DNA from: PVC group bacterium
Lineage (GTDB): Bacteria > Omnitrophota > Gorgyraeia > B26-G9
Assembly: GCA_024231215.1 (NCBI GenBank)
Contig: JAAEQR010000211.1
Location: forward strand, 1 to 55,670
Length of the DNA stretch: 55,670 nucleotides
Direction: 5' to 3'
Shown: positions 1-7,262 of the stretch, piece after piece
Numbering within the stretch: the first letter of the stretch is position 1
Layout: every line of letters starts with the position of its first letter
Translations under genes and position numbers: made by a program
Notes under the pieces: generated by a model
What the model was told of the DNA's origin: nothing
Databases searched by the model: none
Seen by the model: the letters and a program-made list of their open reading frames with translations, nothing else

Positions 1-819
1 AATATACTTGACAGCATCTATTCCAACGCTAACTGAATCTTGCGTATCCTGTATGGCTCTTGCGATAATTGCCACTGCCTCTTTTCTGTTTGTTTCCTGA
101 AATTTTTTCGCCTCAAACAAAGATTTAATAATAGCTTTGATATCCCCGGGCCTTTCATTAATAATTTTATTATGAAAAGATAATACATCTGTTATAATTC
201 CCTCAATTTCCTCCGCAGAAGCCAGAAGGGAATACCCTTTTTGTTGAGCTAAAAACTTACCCGGACCATAAACATGACCAGCATCTATATCCCCTTGCTC
301 TAATTCATCCACGACATCTTGGGCGTTGACGTTTTTAATAAAGAAATCTCCTTCACTTAATCCATGTTTCTCTAAAATAGAGAGGACAAACATGTGAGAA
401 AAGCTGTTTATCCCTTCAATACCGATTATTTTTCCTTCTAAATCTCTCACTTCCTTCAATTCAGGTTTTGCAACAATAACATCACCAGAAATAGAATAAT
501 CTGAAATATATACCACCCGTGTGTCGATGCCCCTGCTATAAGCATAAATAGCGTCTGTATACACCATAAATGCCCCATCGAGTTCATTATTCGCAAATTG
601 ATCTTGCACAGCCAGATACTTCTCGGTTAACACTATCTCTACATCTACACCGTTTTTCTTAAAGAATCCCTTTTCCTGAGCGATAAAGACATGCCCCCAT
701 CCGGGAAAGACATCTACACCTATTGTTATCGGCTTTTTCTTTTCAAGCTTTTCCTGTGCGCAACCAACCATAAACACCATGGCTATCAGTAGCGCTAAAA
801 AATACTTTATTCTTGACAT
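1..819 (-). CDS. ABC transporter substrate-binding lipoprotein, NMT1/SsuA-like (3' end beyond window)
   Basis: The reverse strand is open from an ATG at 819 to the window edge (273 codons), so the C-terminus is missing. The N-terminus has a lipoprotein signal: a hydrophobic stretch ending in VFMVGC, the Cys being the predicted lipidated residue (about residue 20). The mature part begins ITIGVDVFPGWGHVFIAQEK and continues with the GFFKKNGVDVEIV pattern of the NMT1/THI5-SsuA-TauA family of type II periplasmic binding proteins. Such proteins deliver small nitrogen- or sulfur-containing ligands to an ABC importer. The ligand cannot be read from sequence and no permease or ATPase is visible in the window. 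The start overlaps the stop of a GGDEF relic as TAATG, which suggests translational coupling to a gene that is now broken. Confidence 0.8.
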   Translation of the reverse strand, partial: MSRIKYFLALLIAMVFMVGCAQEKLEKKKPITIGVDVFPGWGHVFIAQEKGFFKKNGVDVEIVLTEKYLAVQDQFANNELDGAFMVYTDAIYAYSRGIDTRVVYISDYSISGDVIVAKPELKEVRDLEGKIIGIEGINSFSHMFVLSILEKHGLSEGDFFIKNVNAQDVVDELEQGDIDAGHVYGPGKFLAQQKGYSLLASAEEIEGIITDVLSFHNKIINERPGDIKAIIKSLFEAKKFQETNRKEAVAIIARAIQDTQDSVSVGIDAVKYI

Positions 820-1040
820 TATATTGGTCTCCCTACTTCTGTCCTATTTCTGCCTTTTTGTTTATCAAGATATAAGGCCTTGTCCGCACGTTCGATCAAA
901 TCACATACAACAAACTCGTTATTACCAGCAGTTATACAGGCTATGCCGATACTTATCGTAATTTTTATCTTTTGGCCCCCTACGGCTTGAAAAACCTCAT
1001 TGATCCTTCGACGTTTACTTATGTTATATTTTATAACAAA
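819..1040 (-). pseudogene. Relic of a GGDEF-domain C-terminus
   Basis: Reading the reverse strand from 1013 to the TAA at 821-819 gives a GGDEF tail: RRINEVFQAV, then KITISIGIA, then LIERADKALYLDKQKGRNR. These are the conserved last strand and helix of diguanylate cyclases. A stop at 1041-1043 closes the frame upstream, and the GG(D/E)EF loop and the rest of the domain are absent. Only about 60 codons of the fold remain. It was probably a sensor or cyclase gene coupled to the binding protein downstream, with most of it lost. I see no start codon or ribosome site that would make it a small functional protein. Confidence 0.7.
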
Positions 1041-1061
1041 TTATTATAAAATTCTATAATA

Positions 1062-1105
1062 AAAAGGAGAGAACCCGTTTAGGATTTTTTCCGTCTTCTC
1101 ACGAA
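1062..1105 (-). terminator. Possible terminator after the two-CW gene
   Basis: On the reverse strand an imperfect hairpin with outer arms GAGAA/TTCTC is followed by TCCTTTTT, about 30 bases past the stop of the 72-residue Cys-rich gene. The stem is weak, so this is tentative. Confidence 0.35.
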
Positions 1106-1135
1106 CCTTTAGTTCGTAAGTGTAAAATTGGCTAT

Positions 1136-1354
1136 TTATCGGGGGTAGGGTTCAAACTTTTTATACCAAGGGCAGTGTATACAACCTAATATACCTCTAT
1201 GTTGTTTGTCAAAAGGGCAATGTTCTGCACAATAGGCTGCTCCGAGAAGCCAACATTCGTTTCCCTTATCTGCGTGATAGGAAGGACACTCTTTCTTAGC
1301 TTCCTCTGGGCAATCCCAGTATTCCCAACAATTTTTAGCATCTTTTCTATCCAT
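1136..1354 (-). CDS. Small Cys-rich two-CW domain protein
   Basis: A 72-residue protein with nine cysteines. It begins NCWEYWDCPEEAKKECPSY and continues NECWLLGAAYC, with a final CIHCPWYKK. The paired Cys-Trp motifs plus the closing CxxC match the two-CW domain found alone or attached to signalling proteins in anaerobes, where it probably binds metal or senses redox state. The role is not established. The start has an AGGAG about 8 bases upstream, and a sigma-70 type promoter (1381-1410) precedes it. It appears monocistronic. Confidence 0.75.
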   Translation of the reverse strand: MDRKDAKNCWEYWDCPEEAKKECPSYHADKGNECWLLGAAYCAEHCPFDKQHRGILGCIHCPWYKKFEPYPR

Positions 1355-1380
1355 TTAGCAACTCCTTTGTTACCTCTTAT

Positions 1381-1410
1381 AGTTTATCCTCCCCTAAATA
1401 GTGTTGTCAA
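1381..1410 (-). promoter_or_regulatory. Sigma-70 type promoter for the two-CW gene
   Basis: Reverse strand: TTGACA (1410-1405), an 18-base spacer, then TAAACT (1386-1381), about 27 bases before the start codon. A perfect -35 box with a 4/6 -10 box. Confidence 0.55.
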
Positions 1411-1419
1411 TCAAATAGA

Positions 1420-1455
1420 AAGCCCTCTGCATCAAAAAATTTGATGAGAGGGCTT
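1420..1455. repeat. Inverted repeat (hairpin) next to a tRNA-like box
   Basis: AAGCCCTCTGCATC pairs with GATGAGAGGGCTT around a short A/T loop, with one mismatch. It sits between divergent promoters (1381-1410 minus, 1536-1564 plus). No clear T-run follows on either strand, so terminator function is uncertain. Hairpins occupy the same position next to the tRNA-like boxes at 2.66 and 4.72 kb. Confidence 0.55.
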
Positions 1456-1465
1456 GCCGATATGT

Positions 1466-1508
1466 AGCTCCCCCGTGTTGGACGAGTTTCGCAACTGGTT
1501 AACTATTT
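1466..1508 (-). repeat. Degenerate tRNA-Asn 3' half relic
   Basis: Plus strand GCTCCCCCG, then, after about 21 bases, TGGTTAAC. The intact tRNA-Asn at 26.4 kb has the same two blocks: the acceptor 3' strand and the anticodon segment containing GTT. They are about four bases further apart there. The stretch between is diverged (GGACGAGTTTCGCAAC). I interpret it as a decayed tRNA-Asn fragment, one of several copies in the same orientation. Confidence 0.5.
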
Positions 1509-1535
1509 CAAGCTGCGGATCATCCAAAGAACAGT

Positions 1536-1564
1536 TTGACAAAGAAGACGTCTTTAATTACAAT
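1536..1564 (+). promoter_or_regulatory. Sigma-70 promoter for the PagL-like gene
   Basis: TTGACA (1536-1541), a 17-base spacer, TACAAT (1559-1564), followed by a 63-base leader before the ATG at 1628. Consensus -35 and 5/6 -10. Confidence 0.6.
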
Positions 1565-1627
1565 CATCTTAATACTATTTAAGCAAATTATTTTAAAATC
1601 AATTGAATAAGGATAGCCGATAAAGTA

Positions 1628-2206
1628 ATGTCAAAACACAGACTTATTTATTTTCTTATCTTTTTGTTATATATACCACTAGCCTTTGCCGGCCCCACAG
1701 AATCTTCACCCCAGAAAGATACAATATTTGTTACCAAAGGATCGCATTTCTGGTCATTAACAATAGGCGGTTGCGAAGACAAAGAAAAAGACTTGGCCGA
1801 GATAACACATGCGCATTTTATCATCAGTAATTATATACGTGATGATCTTGCCCTTACCTATGGGATAGGATTGGGCTACGCAAATCCCGTGGAAACGAAA
1901 AAGGGCTTTCAGGGTGGTCCTAATATAGGATTGCGAATGCACTTTATCAATTCCAAACTATGGTCGATATATATGGATAGTTCATTGGGAATGGTTTATC
2001 ATCAGTATCCCATCGAAGAAGATTCACTATATTTTAATTTTGAAATCCAAGGAGGTTTTGGTGCAGCCTATCGCATCAATGAAAAAGCCATACTACTATT
2101 AGGATATCGCCACTATCATCTTTCTAATGCCAATATCGGCGGTGAAAATAGAAATCCAGGCTACGACGGCCCTAAGTTTTACTTCGGTTTTATGAACTCA
2201 TTTTAA
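1628..2206 (+). CDS. PagL-like acyloxyacyl hydrolase (lipid A 3-O-deacylase family)
   Basis: A 192-residue protein with a Sec signal peptide (hydrophobic stretch ending LAFA before GPTESS). An alternating pattern suggests an eight-stranded outer-membrane beta-barrel and the chain ends in Phe, as barrel proteins do. The motif GYRHYHLSNANIGGENRNPG near the C-terminus carries the His-x-Ser pair (HLS) with a following Glu that forms the PagL catalytic triad. Family members remove the 3-O-linked acyl chain of lipid A in the outer membrane, altering surface charge and immune recognition. The gene has its own promoter and converges on the Cys-rich gene at 2211, with four bases between the two stops. 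Confidence 0.75.
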   Translation: MSKHRLIYFLIFLLYIPLAFAGPTESSPQKDTIFVTKGSHFWSLTIGGCEDKEKDLAEITHAHFIISNYIRDDLALTYGIGLGYANPVETKKGFQGGPNIGLRMHFINSKLWSIYMDSSLGMVYHQYPIEEDSLYFNFEIQGGFGAAYRINEKAILLLGYRHYHLSNANIGGENRNPGYDGPKFYFGFMNSF

Positions 2207-2210
2207 TAAT

Positions 2211-2564
2211 TTAAATAGCGGGTTTGCAACATTTTTCAGTACCCTTAATTTCACCGCATTTACCACACAACTTGACACTTCCTTTTGCATCTGCTGGGAT
2301 TTTGCAACAACCAGGAGATCCCTTTACTAAACCACATTTCACACATGTTTCCTGGCCCTGCTTACAGCAAATTTCAGTCCCTTTAATCTGCCCACATTTA
2401 ACGCAAAGAGCTGTTGTTTCTTTTGCTGAATGCGCTTCGCCATGAGTTCCAGCTTCCCCTGCTACCTGTGCACTACCACCAGCACAACCACAACTTTGGC
2501 AAGCAAATACAACTGAAGAGCTCAAAAACATTATCATTAATACCAAAATAAGTGCTTTTCTCAT
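2211..2564 (-). CDS. Secreted Cys-rich protein with three CxKCGxxKG repeats
   Basis: A 117-residue protein with a signal peptide (MRKALILVLMIMFLSSSVVFA). The mature part has CQSCGCAGG, a His/Glu-rich linker, then three near-identical modules: CVKCGQIKGTEICCK, CVKCGLVKGSPGCCK and CGKCGEIKGTEKCCK. Each module supplies four cysteines as CxxC plus CC, the spacing of a metal-binding knuckle. I do not recognise a named family. A periplasmic metal-binding role is inferred from composition alone. The start has AGGAAGAGG upstream and a good promoter at 2597-2625. Confidence 0.7.
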   Translation of the reverse strand: MRKALILVLMIMFLSSSVVFACQSCGCAGGSAQVAGEAGTHGEAHSAKETTALCVKCGQIKGTEICCKQGQETCVKCGLVKGSPGCCKIPADAKGSVKLCGKCGEIKGTEKCCKPAI

Positions 2565-2596
2565 TTCCTCTTCCTTTATTTTTCTCCATTTTCTAT

Positions 2597-2625
2597 ATTG
2601 TATAAAAAATTAAACCTCCTTGCAA
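2597..2625 (-). promoter_or_regulatory. Sigma-70 promoter for the Cys-rich secreted gene
   Basis: Reverse strand: TTGCAA (2625-2620), 17-base spacer, TACAAT (2602-2597). The -35 lies inside the hairpin arm described in the next entry. Confidence 0.5.
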
Positions 2626-2700
2626 TCTATATTTTTTATTGCAAGAGATTAAATAAAATCGGCTCCCCCAATCGGACGATTTTCGCAACTTTCTGGAGGA
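2619..2700 (-). repeat. Hairpin plus degenerate tRNA 3'-like box, copy 2
   Basis: CTTGCAAT/ATTGCAAG arms enclose a T-rich loop at 2619-2645. After 17 bases comes GGCTCCCCC, then GGACGA and TTTCGCAACT. The order of hairpin, spacer and tRNA-like box matches the copies at 1.42-1.50 and 4.68-4.76 kb. On the minus strand the hairpin follows the permease gene and could also help end its transcript. Confidence 0.45.
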
Positions 2701-2790
2701 GTTTAGGAAGTGGTTTTTAACCTCAAAGCCCGAAAGATTAGTTGAAAAAGCGTCTGATTTTTGAGCATACTCTTCCCAGCAAATGAGTTC

Positions 2791-4620
2791 TTAACGCATC
2801 CTCTTTCCCAATAGAACAATATCTTTTAACGCCTTTTTGTTTTTAGCATCCATCCATTTTTTCATAAAATTAGAATCTTGTAAAATCTGGGCGATTGCCG
2901 CTAAGGCGCGAAGATGAAAATTTCTTTCATCTTTTGATCCAATAAGAACAAATACCACATGAACTTTTGAAGCTGTTTCTGAAAATGTAATTCCTTTTTT
3001 GCATCTTACTAAAAGCACGTCAAACAACTTTTCACCATCTAAAATAATATGCGGTATTGCAATACCAGGTGCTATCACAGTGCTCGTTTCTTTTTCCCTT
3101 TCAGAGATAAGCTGAAAAAGGATAGAAGATTTAACCTTTAAGCTTTTTGAAAGAGTATCTGAGACTAATCTAAAAAAATCATCAAGTTTAATATTTTGAT
3201 CTATATCGAGAACAGCACATTTCTCAATAATATAATCAAATCTATCTTTCGTGATATCATCTCTTTCACGAATAATTTCTTTTAACTCTGTTTCCAGTGT
3301 ATAACTAGTCAGTTCTTTCGCTGTTATCCGTTCAATAAGATGCAATAGGGCAAATTCCCGGGTAGTTCGAATCCTACCGTAACACCAATAAATAAAAAGA
3401 CCTCCTATTATAAAAATACAGCAGGCAATAAGCGGTTCTTTTCCCATTTCGAATATCAGCAATCCGCAACCAACAATTCCTAAAATTTGCACCCAAGGGT
3501 ATAGAGGAGATTTAAATTTCGGTTGATAATTCTGCACCCTGCTCTCCCTCATAATAATAACAGCTAAGCAAGAAAATAAAAAAGTGAATATAAGAACAGT
3601 TGATGCCATTTTAACCAAAGTCGATAATTCAAAAAATAAAGCAATAATAATACTAATTCCAGTAAAAAGAATCGCTATATGCGGAGTTTTAAATCGCTTA
3701 TTAATTCTTCCAAAATACTCTGGCATTAAACCATCATGAGCCAACGCCGTCGGATACCTAGAAGCAGCCATAATACCTGCGTTCGCTGTCGATATAAACG
3801 CTAATATAGCAGCGATATTCAACATCATTACTCCCCTAGGACCTAGAAAAACTCGCGCTCCGGTAGAAATAGGAGTTAATGAATTATCCAGCTCTGCAGC
3901 ACCAAGGACTCCTGAGGTTACAAATACAACAAGTGTATAAAGTATAGTCACAACAAAAAGTGATAAAATCATTCCAAGCGGTACAGTGCGTTCTGCATTT
4001 TTTACTTCCTCGGCAACACTTGCAACTTTTAATAATCCACCAAATGAAATAAACACAAATCCCGCTGTAGCAAAAACCGGAGCAATCCCTTTAGAAAAAA
4101 AAGGTGTGAAATTATGAACATCAACAACTGTAACTCCGCGAATAATATAAAAACACAAAATGGATAAAAGCCCAAACACTAAAAAGCGCTGAACCCTTCC
4201 AACTTCCTTTATCCCGATAATATTAATCAGTACAAAAACAGCACAGAGAATTACAGCAATTATCTGGATTTCAACAGCTACAAACATTTCTGTAAAAGCA
4301 GCCATCCCAACTAAGGCGAATGCGGTTTTTAAAGATAAGGAAAACCAGGTGATCAAACCGTCTACAGTTCCCGCAGCAGGCCCCATGCTTCGGGTTACAT
4401 AAAAATATGTTCCACCTGTTTTTGGCATAGCAGAAACAAGCTCGGCTTGTGAGAGCATTCCCATTAACGCCAGAAGCCCTGCAAAAAAATAAGAGAACAC
4501 AACGGCAGGACCTGCCTGAGCATGAGCTAACCCAGGCAAAATAAAAAGTCCTGAACTAATCATTGCACCAGTCGCAATGCAAAAAACATCTAGAAGAGTA
4601 AGTTCTTTTTTTAATTTCAT
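2791..4620 (-). CDS. APC-family amino acid permease fused to a PTS EIIA (nitrogen/fructose type) domain
   Basis: 609 residues from the ATG at 4620. That start gives the family N-terminus KKELTLLDVFCIATGAMISS; an ORF opening at 4680 would begin directly after a terminator hairpin. About the first 430 residues hold a 12-helix APC transporter core, ending near IACCIFIIGGLFIYWCYG. A cytoplasmic C-terminal domain of about 150 residues follows and looks like PTS EIIA type 2. It includes the phospho-acceptor motif GIAIPHI, then VHVVFVLIGSKDE and HLRALAAIAQIL. This fusion suggests amino acid uptake gated by PTS-type phosphorylation. No other PTS gene is in the window. The substrate is unknown. Confidence 0.85.
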   Translation of the reverse strand: MKLKKELTLLDVFCIATGAMISSGLFILPGLAHAQAGPAVVFSYFFAGLLALMGMLSQAELVSAMPKTGGTYFYVTRSMGPAAGTVDGLITWFSLSLKTAFALVGMAAFTEMFVAVEIQIIAVILCAVFVLINIIGIKEVGRVQRFLVFGLLSILCFYIIRGVTVVDVHNFTPFFSKGIAPVFATAGFVFISFGGLLKVASVAEEVKNAERTVPLGMILSLFVVTILYTLVVFVTSGVLGAAELDNSLTPISTGARVFLGPRGVMMLNIAAILAFISTANAGIMAASRYPTALAHDGLMPEYFGRINKRFKTPHIAILFTGISIIIALFFELSTLVKMASTVLIFTFLFSCLAVIIMRESRVQNYQPKFKSPLYPWVQILGIVGCGLLIFEMGKEPLIACCIFIIGGLFIYWCYGRIRTTREFALLHLIERITAKELTSYTLETELKEIIRERDDITKDRFDYIIEKCAVLDIDQNIKLDDFFRLVSDTLSKSLKVKSSILFQLISEREKETSTVIAPGIAIPHIILDGEKLFDVLLVRCKKGITFSETASKVHVVFVLIGSKDERNFHLRALAAIAQILQDSNFMKKWMDAKNKKALKDIVLLGKRMR

Positions 4621-4675
4621 ATGTTTTTTCTTTACAAGATTAAAAAATACATCCTTTTGTGTTAATTCTACTACA

Positions 4676-4760
4676 AACAAAAACCCCTTACAATATATTT
4701 TATTGCAAGGGATTAGAATTATTGGCTCTCTATAATGTACGAATTTCGAACTATTTTACT
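4676..4760 (-). repeat. Terminator hairpin plus tRNA 3'-like box, copy 3
   Basis: On the minus strand CCCTTGCAAT pairs with ATTGTAAGGGG across an AT-rich loop and is followed by TTTTTG, a rho-independent terminator for leftward transcripts from the TIR pair. Upstream of it (plus 4713-4724) stand twelve bases, AATTATTGGCTC, identical to those at the tRNA-Asn 3' end (26414-26425), then a diverged stretch. This may be the left attachment relic of the defence island. Confidence 0.5.
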
Positions 4761-4996
4761 AGAATCTTCTGAGTTTAACTTTTTGCGCAATAGTATTTTA
4801 TAGGTACAATCTACTACTCTTATCGTAAAAATCCATATTAAGTGATTTTCATTGCCATAGTCCCTTAGTAGACTATGATATTTTCTTCTGGGGGGGCCGG
4901 GTCAGAAATAGCACCGTTATTTCATAGCGCTTCTACTATACGACTATAGGTATGTTTGTCTCGCAATACGCTATCTACTGAAGCAGAATTTCTGCA
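4761..4996. other. Non-coding stretch at the left edge of the island
   Basis: With the preceding repeat this makes about 316 bases without a gene. It includes a C/G homopolymer-like tract (GGGGGGGCCGGG on the plus strand near 4892) and an imperfect palindrome (CATAGTCCCTTAGTAGACTATG near 4855, arms CATAGTC/GACTATG). A reverse-strand open stretch ending ESQ at the tRNA-like box has no recognisable similarity. I see no gene. Confidence 0.4.
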
Positions 4997-5611
4997 TTAC
5001 TTTCTTTTGGTACTTTTAGAATGAACTTTAAACAAATATAATATTGCAGAAACAAGAATAGATAAATAAAATATTCCGTTAACTAGAATAATTAATGAAA
5101 AACTTTCTCCAAGAAATATCTCTGTATAAATTTTTACAGTTAAAACAAGCATTAAAAGCAATGGCAATATAATCGTAAAAAGTAACCTTACCCATCGTTT
5201 AAACAAGGATTTATCGTCAGAGTAAAACTTGCCTTCTCTTTGGAAAATAGCATTTTTATAAATAGGGCTAATTTCATCTTCTAATTTATGTATGTACTTG
5301 TAATTGTTATTAATATATACAACTGTTTGAAAATACTTTACACAAAGAGATAACATAAGAAACCACATAACGCTTCCGATAAAAGAAAAATCTATGCTTT
5401 GTTTTAAGCCCAATTTCTGACTAATAAGCTGCGAAATAACTGATTGAGCCTCTGCAGGTGAAAAAAGTTGAAACATCATAACAATAACCACTCCAAGAAT
5501 TAAAGCTAACAATCTATCTCTTGTATCTAAATACTGTCTCAGGTAAGAAAAAGAGTCTTTATAGTGGTCATAAAGATTCTGGAATTTTAAATCCTCCGAC
5601 ACCTCTGCCAT
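4997..5611 (-). CDS. Four-helix membrane protein, candidate effector of the TIR-like gene
   Basis: 204 residues with four predicted membrane helices at about 33-52, 73-95, 141-162 and 172-196. The N-terminus is soluble and charged (MAEVSEDLKFQNLYDHYKDS) and the tail is basic (KVHSKSTKRK). No enzymatic motif is visible. Its ATG overlaps the stop of the TIR-like gene (TAATG) and is preceded by GGAGGAAG, so the two are translated together at similar levels. Small membrane proteins paired with nucleotide-signal-producing TIR proteins commonly act by disrupting the membrane after phage infection. That role is inference from context; I do not recognise a named family. Confidence 0.7.
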   Translation of the reverse strand: MAEVSEDLKFQNLYDHYKDSFSYLRQYLDTRDRLLALILGVVIVMMFQLFSPAEAQSVISQLISQKLGLKQSIDFSFIGSVMWFLMLSLCVKYFQTVVYINNNYKYIHKLEDEISPIYKNAIFQREGKFYSDDKSLFKRWVRLLFTIILPLLLMLVLTVKIYTEIFLGESFSLIILVNGIFYLSILVSAILYLFKVHSKSTKRK

Positions 5612-6000
5612 TATCTTCCTCCATTAATTAGAATTTTTAAATTAGGCCAAGTCCAATCATAAATTTTATCTGTACTTTTTGCCGCGCCAGGCTTATAGCA
5701 CGTTTTTCCGTTTCTTCCATTAATTAAAAAATACGTGATTTCCTCTTCAATAGCAATTTTTATCTCAGCATTTACCCCTGGAGCATTTGCTGTATATTGT
5801 CCGCAAATTACTATAACTTGTTCAGCGCGTTTTATACGAGTGCGTGCCTTAGCTTTCCAATCTCCGCTCAATTCTTCTTTTATGGAGTGGTCAATAATAC
5901 TAAAAGGAGACTCTTCATTTTTTGCCTGTCCAACTAGTAATACTTTTAAATCTGAATCATTATCGTAATCAAAACTAATATACACAGGTACTTTTGCCAT
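5611..6000 (-). CDS. TIR-like (ThsB/DUF1863-type) signalling protein
   Basis: 129 residues, single domain. The start KVPVYISFDYDNDSDLKVLL matches the first strand and loop of the MTH538/ThsB TIR-like family (pattern K-V-F-I-S-F-x-Y-x-N-D). Then come IKRAEQVIVICGQYT and PGVNAEIKIAIEE, where the Glu of NAEIKIA sits at the usual TIR catalytic position, and finally YFLINGR. ThsB-type TIR proteins make an NAD-derived cyclic signal that activates a partner effector in Thoeris defence. No ThsA-type NADase or macro-domain partner is nearby; the partner here is the four-helix protein. The gene follows a terminator (6022-6051), so it needs its own weak promoter or read-through. Confidence 0.75.
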   Translation of the reverse strand: MAKVPVYISFDYDNDSDLKVLLVGQAKNEESPFSIIDHSIKEELSGDWKAKARTRIKRAEQVIVICGQYTANAPGVNAEIKIAIEEEITYFLINGRNGKTCYKPGAAKSTDKIYDWTWPNLKILINGGR

Positions 6001-6021
6001 AATAACCCTCCTTCTTTAAAC

Positions 6022-6051
6022 AAAAAACGCCAGGACCCCATCCTTGGCGTT
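6022..6051 (-). terminator. Rho-independent terminator
   Basis: Reverse strand AACGCCA / TGGCGTT arms around a GC-rich loop, followed by a T-run (6027-6022). It ends the transcript from the HTH gene at 6154 and separates it from the TIR pair. Confidence 0.75.
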
Positions 6052-6153
6052 ATAAACATTTCTTATTTATTCAGTTTTTTAACTAATACTAAATTGCTCC
6101 TTATTTTACTGCTTTTATAAAAAAAATACAACCCTTTAGCGTTTTGAACTGCT

Positions 6154-6363
6154 TTAAAGCATTGTATTTATATCTATCTTCCTTGTTACTCTTCCCTTAC
6201 AATAACGCTTTTTTAGCCACACCTCTATTTCTGAAGGCTTAAACCTCACGCTGCGCCCTAATTTATAATGTGGAATAAATTGCATATGTGTCCAAGAATA
6301 AATAGTACCTTTCGGAACATTTAATATCTCGCTTAATTCTTGTATATTAAGTAATTTTTCCAT
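6154..6363 (-). CDS. Excisionase/AlpA-like helix-turn-helix protein
   Basis: 69 residues of the HTH_17 (MerR-like, excisionase) type. LLNIQELSEILNVPKGTIYS is the helix-turn-helix, followed by the wing LGRSVRFKPSEIEVWLKKR. Such proteins direct excision of integrated elements or regulate their genes. It lies 4 bases after the stop of the secreted-protein gene at 6368 and ends before a terminator. Confidence 0.8.
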   Translation of the reverse strand: MEKLLNIQELSEILNVPKGTIYSWTHMQFIPHYKLGRSVRFKPSEIEVWLKKRYCKGRVTRKIDINTML

Positions 6364-6367
6364 TACA

Positions 6368-6973
6368 TTAATTTATTGAAAATTTTAATTCAACATCCTT
6401 TTCAATCGAACCTCCGCCAAACTGCCCCTTGGACACGGGGATTACAACTTTATCAGCATAAACTTTAATATCTCCGTCATATCTATCCCCAAGAGAATAG
6501 ATTCCAACTACTGACATAAGCAGTTGTTTTTCCCTCTTATTTTCCCACATAATCTCGTCCTCAGAAAAACGTACGAATATTAAATCCATAAAAAATCCTG
6601 AACCACCTCCATTAGCACCTGCCTCAAGAACATGAACATCATTTTCCATCTTGCCAAGCCAGTGATAATGAAAAGACTCATAAAACCTAAATCCTCCGTC
6701 CCGTTCTACTTTTTCAGAAAACAACCAGTCATTTCGTTTTTTTATCTCACTTAATTGGTATTGATTAGTATCAAAGGCAGCAGAAATATCAACTGTCTTT
6801 GTCATTGGTGGGCGATAATCTGAGCACCAGTTTGAAAACTGCCCTATTAAAAAGGGGTGTATTGGTTTATTTTTGTAGGTGAATTTGGAATTTACTTCAA
6901 ACAATTGCTCACTTGCTATTGCTGGTGATGTGATTAGAATTGAACATACTAAAAATACTACTATTTTTTTCAT
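6368..6973 (-). CDS. Secreted protein of unknown function
   Basis: 201 residues with a signal peptide (MKKIVVFLVCSILITSPAIA). The mature part is rich in aromatic residues and Gly (GANGGGSGFF, GQFGGGS) and has no repeats or catalytic motif I can name. It sits in a three-gene run (zinc ribbon, this gene, HTH) with a promoter at 7263-7291. It may be island cargo; function unknown. Confidence 0.65.
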   Translation of the reverse strand: MKKIVVFLVCSILITSPAIASEQLFEVNSKFTYKNKPIHPFLIGQFSNWCSDYRPPMTKTVDISAAFDTNQYQLSEIKKRNDWLFSEKVERDGGFRFYESFHYHWLGKMENDVHVLEAGANGGGSGFFMDLIFVRFSEDEIMWENKREKQLLMSVVGIYSLGDRYDGDIKVYADKVVIPVSKGQFGGGSIEKDVELKFSIN

Positions 6974-7000
6974 CTTGCACCTCCTTGTGCTTTATTGTTA

Positions 7001-7150
7001 TTATTTTTTAATTTTCTTTCCACATTCAGGGCACTCAAGCTCATCTTCAAAAAACAGACTACTATCTATAACAGTATCGCAATGCGGACACTTTATTGAG
7101 TCAGAACCGAAAACAAAATCATGTTCTACAAAATTATCAAAGTCATCCAT
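7001..7150 (-). CDS. Tiny zinc-ribbon protein (49 residues)
   Basis: From the ATG at 7150 the frame reads MDDFDNFVEHDFVFGSDS, then IKCPHCDTVIDSSLFF, then ELECPECGKKIKK and stop. Two CPxC knuckles spaced about 18 residues apart define a zinc ribbon. AAGGAAT lies 9-15 bases upstream of the start. It is first in the run with the secreted protein and the HTH gene, and directly follows a terminator and promoter. Confidence 0.7.
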   Translation of the reverse strand: MDDFDNFVEHDFVFGSDSIKCPHCDTVIDSSLFFEDELECPECGKKIKK

Positions 7151-7164
7151 TTTTCTTATTCCTT

Positions 7165-7205
7165 AATAAAAAAACCTGCACAGAATTTACCTGCGAAGGT
7201 TTTAC
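7165..7205 (-). terminator. Rho-independent terminator upstream of the zinc-ribbon gene
   Basis: Reverse strand AACCT-T-CGCAGG pairs with CTGTG-C-AGGTT (one mismatch) and runs into seven Ts. Given its position it would end leftward transcripts from the defence operon, or attenuate those from the promoter at 7263-7291. Confidence 0.65.
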
Positions 7206-7262
7206 TTTTTTAACGTCCGGGATTTAATCCTTCTTAACTCGGGACTTTCTAATTATATATTA

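Noticed and set aside
1441..1545. Reverse-strand peptide LSNCSLDD resembling LSNCSLND of the recombinase C-terminus
   Set aside because: Only eight residues match, the tRNA-like box has the opposite orientation relative to the reading frame, and the plus-strand promoter of the PagL-like gene lies there.
4761..4996. Degenerate gene on the reverse strand ending ...RNSYIIESQ
   Set aside because: No start, no ribosome site, no recognisable domain; its end is just the tRNA-like box translated.
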